Part shown: in pieces, positions 13,742 to 14,693 of the stretch | How the letters are laid out: each line of letters begins with the position of its first letter | Position numbering within the stretch: position 1 is the first letter of the stretch | Assembly: GCA_029979145.1 (NCBI GenBank) | Contig: JAPOIC010000025.1 | Span: 1-14,693 of the forward strand | Direction: 5' to 3' | Length of the DNA stretch: 14,693 nucleotides | Origin: Opitutaceae bacterium | Lineage (GTDB): Bacteria > Verrucomicrobiota > Verrucomicrobiia > Opitutales > Opitutaceae | Translations under genes and position numbers: made by a program | Notes under the pieces: model-generated | The model's database searches: none | What the model was told of the DNA's origin: nothing | Seen by the model: only the letters and a program-made list of their open reading frames with translations

Positions 13742-14392
13742 TCAGAGCTCGAGACGCAGCTGCACATGTTCCCAGATGGCCTTGGCCACTTGGGTAATCG
13801 ACTTGGTGCCGTCGACGAGGATGACGCGCTCCGGCATGTTCTTCGCGAGCAGGAGGTAGCCCTCACGGACCTTGTGGTAGAACTCGATGTTCTCGCGCTC
13901 CATGCGATCGGGCAGATCCGTCACGCGCTGTTTAAGGCGTGAAATACTGACCTCCGTCGGCACGTCGATGATCACGGTGACGTCGGGCATGACATTGCCG
14001 ACGGCGAACCGGTTAATCTGGGCCACCGGGTCGGCGGCAAGATTGCGGGCGATGCCTTGGTAAACCGTCGAGGAATCCAGGTAGCGGTCGCTGAGCACGA
14101 ACTGACCGGCGATCAACGCGGGCACGATGACCTCGCGGACCACCTGCGCCCGGGCCGCGGCAAAGAGCAGGAGCTCGGTCTCCGGGGTCATCTCATCGCC
14201 CTTGGAATTGTGGACGATGATGTTGCGGATCTGCTCGCCGATCTCGGTGCCGCCCGGCTCGCGGGTGGTGATGACTTCCTTGCCCAGCTTCTGGAGGTGG
14301 GCCGCCAACAGGGAAATCTGCGTGGATTTGCCGCTGCCTTCAGAGCCTTCGAAGGAGATGAGCCGCCCGGCGGGTTTGGATTTCAAGGGCAT
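13742..14392 (-). CDS. tmk: Thymidylate kinase
   Basis: Phosphorylates dTMP to dTDP for DNA precursor supply in the cytoplasm. The 216-residue protein is normal length (E. coli 213). The P-loop is FEGSEGSGKST (residues 14-24), followed by TREPGGTEIGE (43-53), the DRY motif in SDRYLDSSTVYQG (101-113), PDVTVIIDVP (136-145) and the LID region DRMERENIEFYHKVREGYL (162-180). The arginine-bearing LID with a P-loop lacking a basic residue fits the bacterial type II enzymes. The start ATG at 14392 gives MPLKSKPAGRLISFEGSEG. It lies 18 nt after the PfkB kinase gene and 2 nt before holB, so the three are probably one transcription unit. Confidence 0.97.
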   Translation of the reverse strand: MPLKSKPAGRLISFEGSEGSGKSTQISLLAAHLQKLGKEVITTREPGGTEIGEQIRNIIVHNSKGDEMTPETELLLFAAARAQVVREVIVPALIAGQFVLSDRYLDSSTVYQGIARNLAADPVAQINRFAVGNVMPDVTVIIDVPTEVSISRLKQRVTDLPDRMERENIEFYHKVREGYLLLAKNMPERVILVDGTKSITQVAKAIWEHVQLRLEL

Positions 14393-14410
14393 GGGTCGAA
14401 AATGGAAAAC

Positions 14411-14693
14411 TCAGCGCCAGTTGGCGAGGAAGGTTTCAAGGTCGCCGAGCGTCGGGCTTTCGCCGGTGCGGACGTAGTGGCCGCTGGTGCAGACACCCGT
14501 GCCGAGGCAGGACTCCGGGGCGAGCCCCATGATCTGGCCGGCGGTGAAGCCGGCGTTGAAATGGTCGCCCGCGCCAGTGGTGATCAAGGGCTTGGCGACA
14601 TAGGGACCCGGCACCCAGAACGTGCCGTCGCGGTTGGCGCAGGCGGCGGATTCCTTCGGGTGCACGACCACGGTGGTCAGGTCGAGACGCTCA
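14411..14693 (-). CDS. PfkB-family carbohydrate or nucleoside kinase, C-terminal part
   Basis: Only the last 94 or so codons are in the window; the frame is open to the right edge. A GTG at 14671 is inside the gene, not its start. The diagnostic PfkB motif ITTGAGDHFNAGFTAGQIMG carries the GAGD anion hole with the catalytic Asp, and is followed by a typical C-terminal helix (LGDLETFLANWR). These kinases transfer phosphate from ATP to a sugar or nucleoside hydroxyl; the substrate cannot be told from this portion. It precedes tmk by 18 nt. Confidence 0.85.
   Translation of the reverse strand, partial: ERLDLTTVVVHPKESAACANRDGTFWVPGPYVAKPLITTGAGDHFNAGFTAGQIMGLAPESCLGTGVCTSGHYVRTGESPTLGDLETFLANWR

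Noticed and set aside
1..14693. CRISPR arrays, insertion sequences, prophage genes, tRNA or rRNA genes
   Set aside because: I looked for regular direct repeats, transposase or integrase motifs and cloverleaf-like sequences and saw none; the gene content is mainly housekeeping.

Overview
The window is GC-rich, gene-dense bacterial chromosome with very short intergenic gaps. Protein style suggests a verrucomicrobial (Opitutaceae-like) Gram-negative bacterium: TolC and TonB/TolA-type envelope proteins, a type I-beta DAHP synthase with an N-terminal regulatory domain, and a LacZ-type galactosidase. This placement is inference, since there is no rRNA or tRNA here to anchor it. Almost no start has a Shine-Dalgarno sequence. 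Of the 13 reading-frame ends, 12 are TGA and one is TAA.

Layout. (1) Positions 1-3365, plus strand: the C-terminal part of a TolC-family outer-membrane efflux protein (with an in-frame TAG at 46-48), Maf nucleotide pyrophosphatase, a TonB/TolA-like energy transducer, and an RluA-family pseudouridine synthase. They overlap by ATGA and GTGA junctions or are separated by 19 nt, so they look like one operon. (2) Positions 3366-4608, plus strand: a regulated aroF unit. A 28-residue leader peptide very rich in Tyr, Phe and Trp is followed by a strong intrinsic terminator and then the DAHP synthase gene. Mutually exclusive pairings between leader segments give a complete classical attenuator. (3) Positions 4609-7311: mutS on the minus strand, convergent with aroF across two hairpins. 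(4) Positions 7406-11345, plus strand: a YbfF/ABHD11-like alpha/beta hydrolase, then a full-length LacZ-type beta-galactosidase interrupted by a single in-frame TAG at 10215-10217. (5) Positions 11346-11451: a large imperfect palindrome between convergent genes. (6) Positions 11452-14693, minus strand, in transcription order: a PfkB-family kinase (cut by the window end), tmk, holB-like delta-prime subunit, and an MFS transporter, closely spaced.

The best candidates for something undescribed are the aromatic-codon attenuator of aroF, which couples the first step of aromatic amino acid synthesis to translation of Tyr/Phe/Trp codons, and the two isolated in-frame TAG codons in otherwise intact genes, in a window where no gene ends in TAG. 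The second could mean nonsense mutations, sequence errors, or suppression/recoding of TAG; the window alone cannot decide. No CRISPR array, insertion sequence, prophage, tRNA or rRNA was seen, and no stretch longer than about 210 bases lacks a gene.
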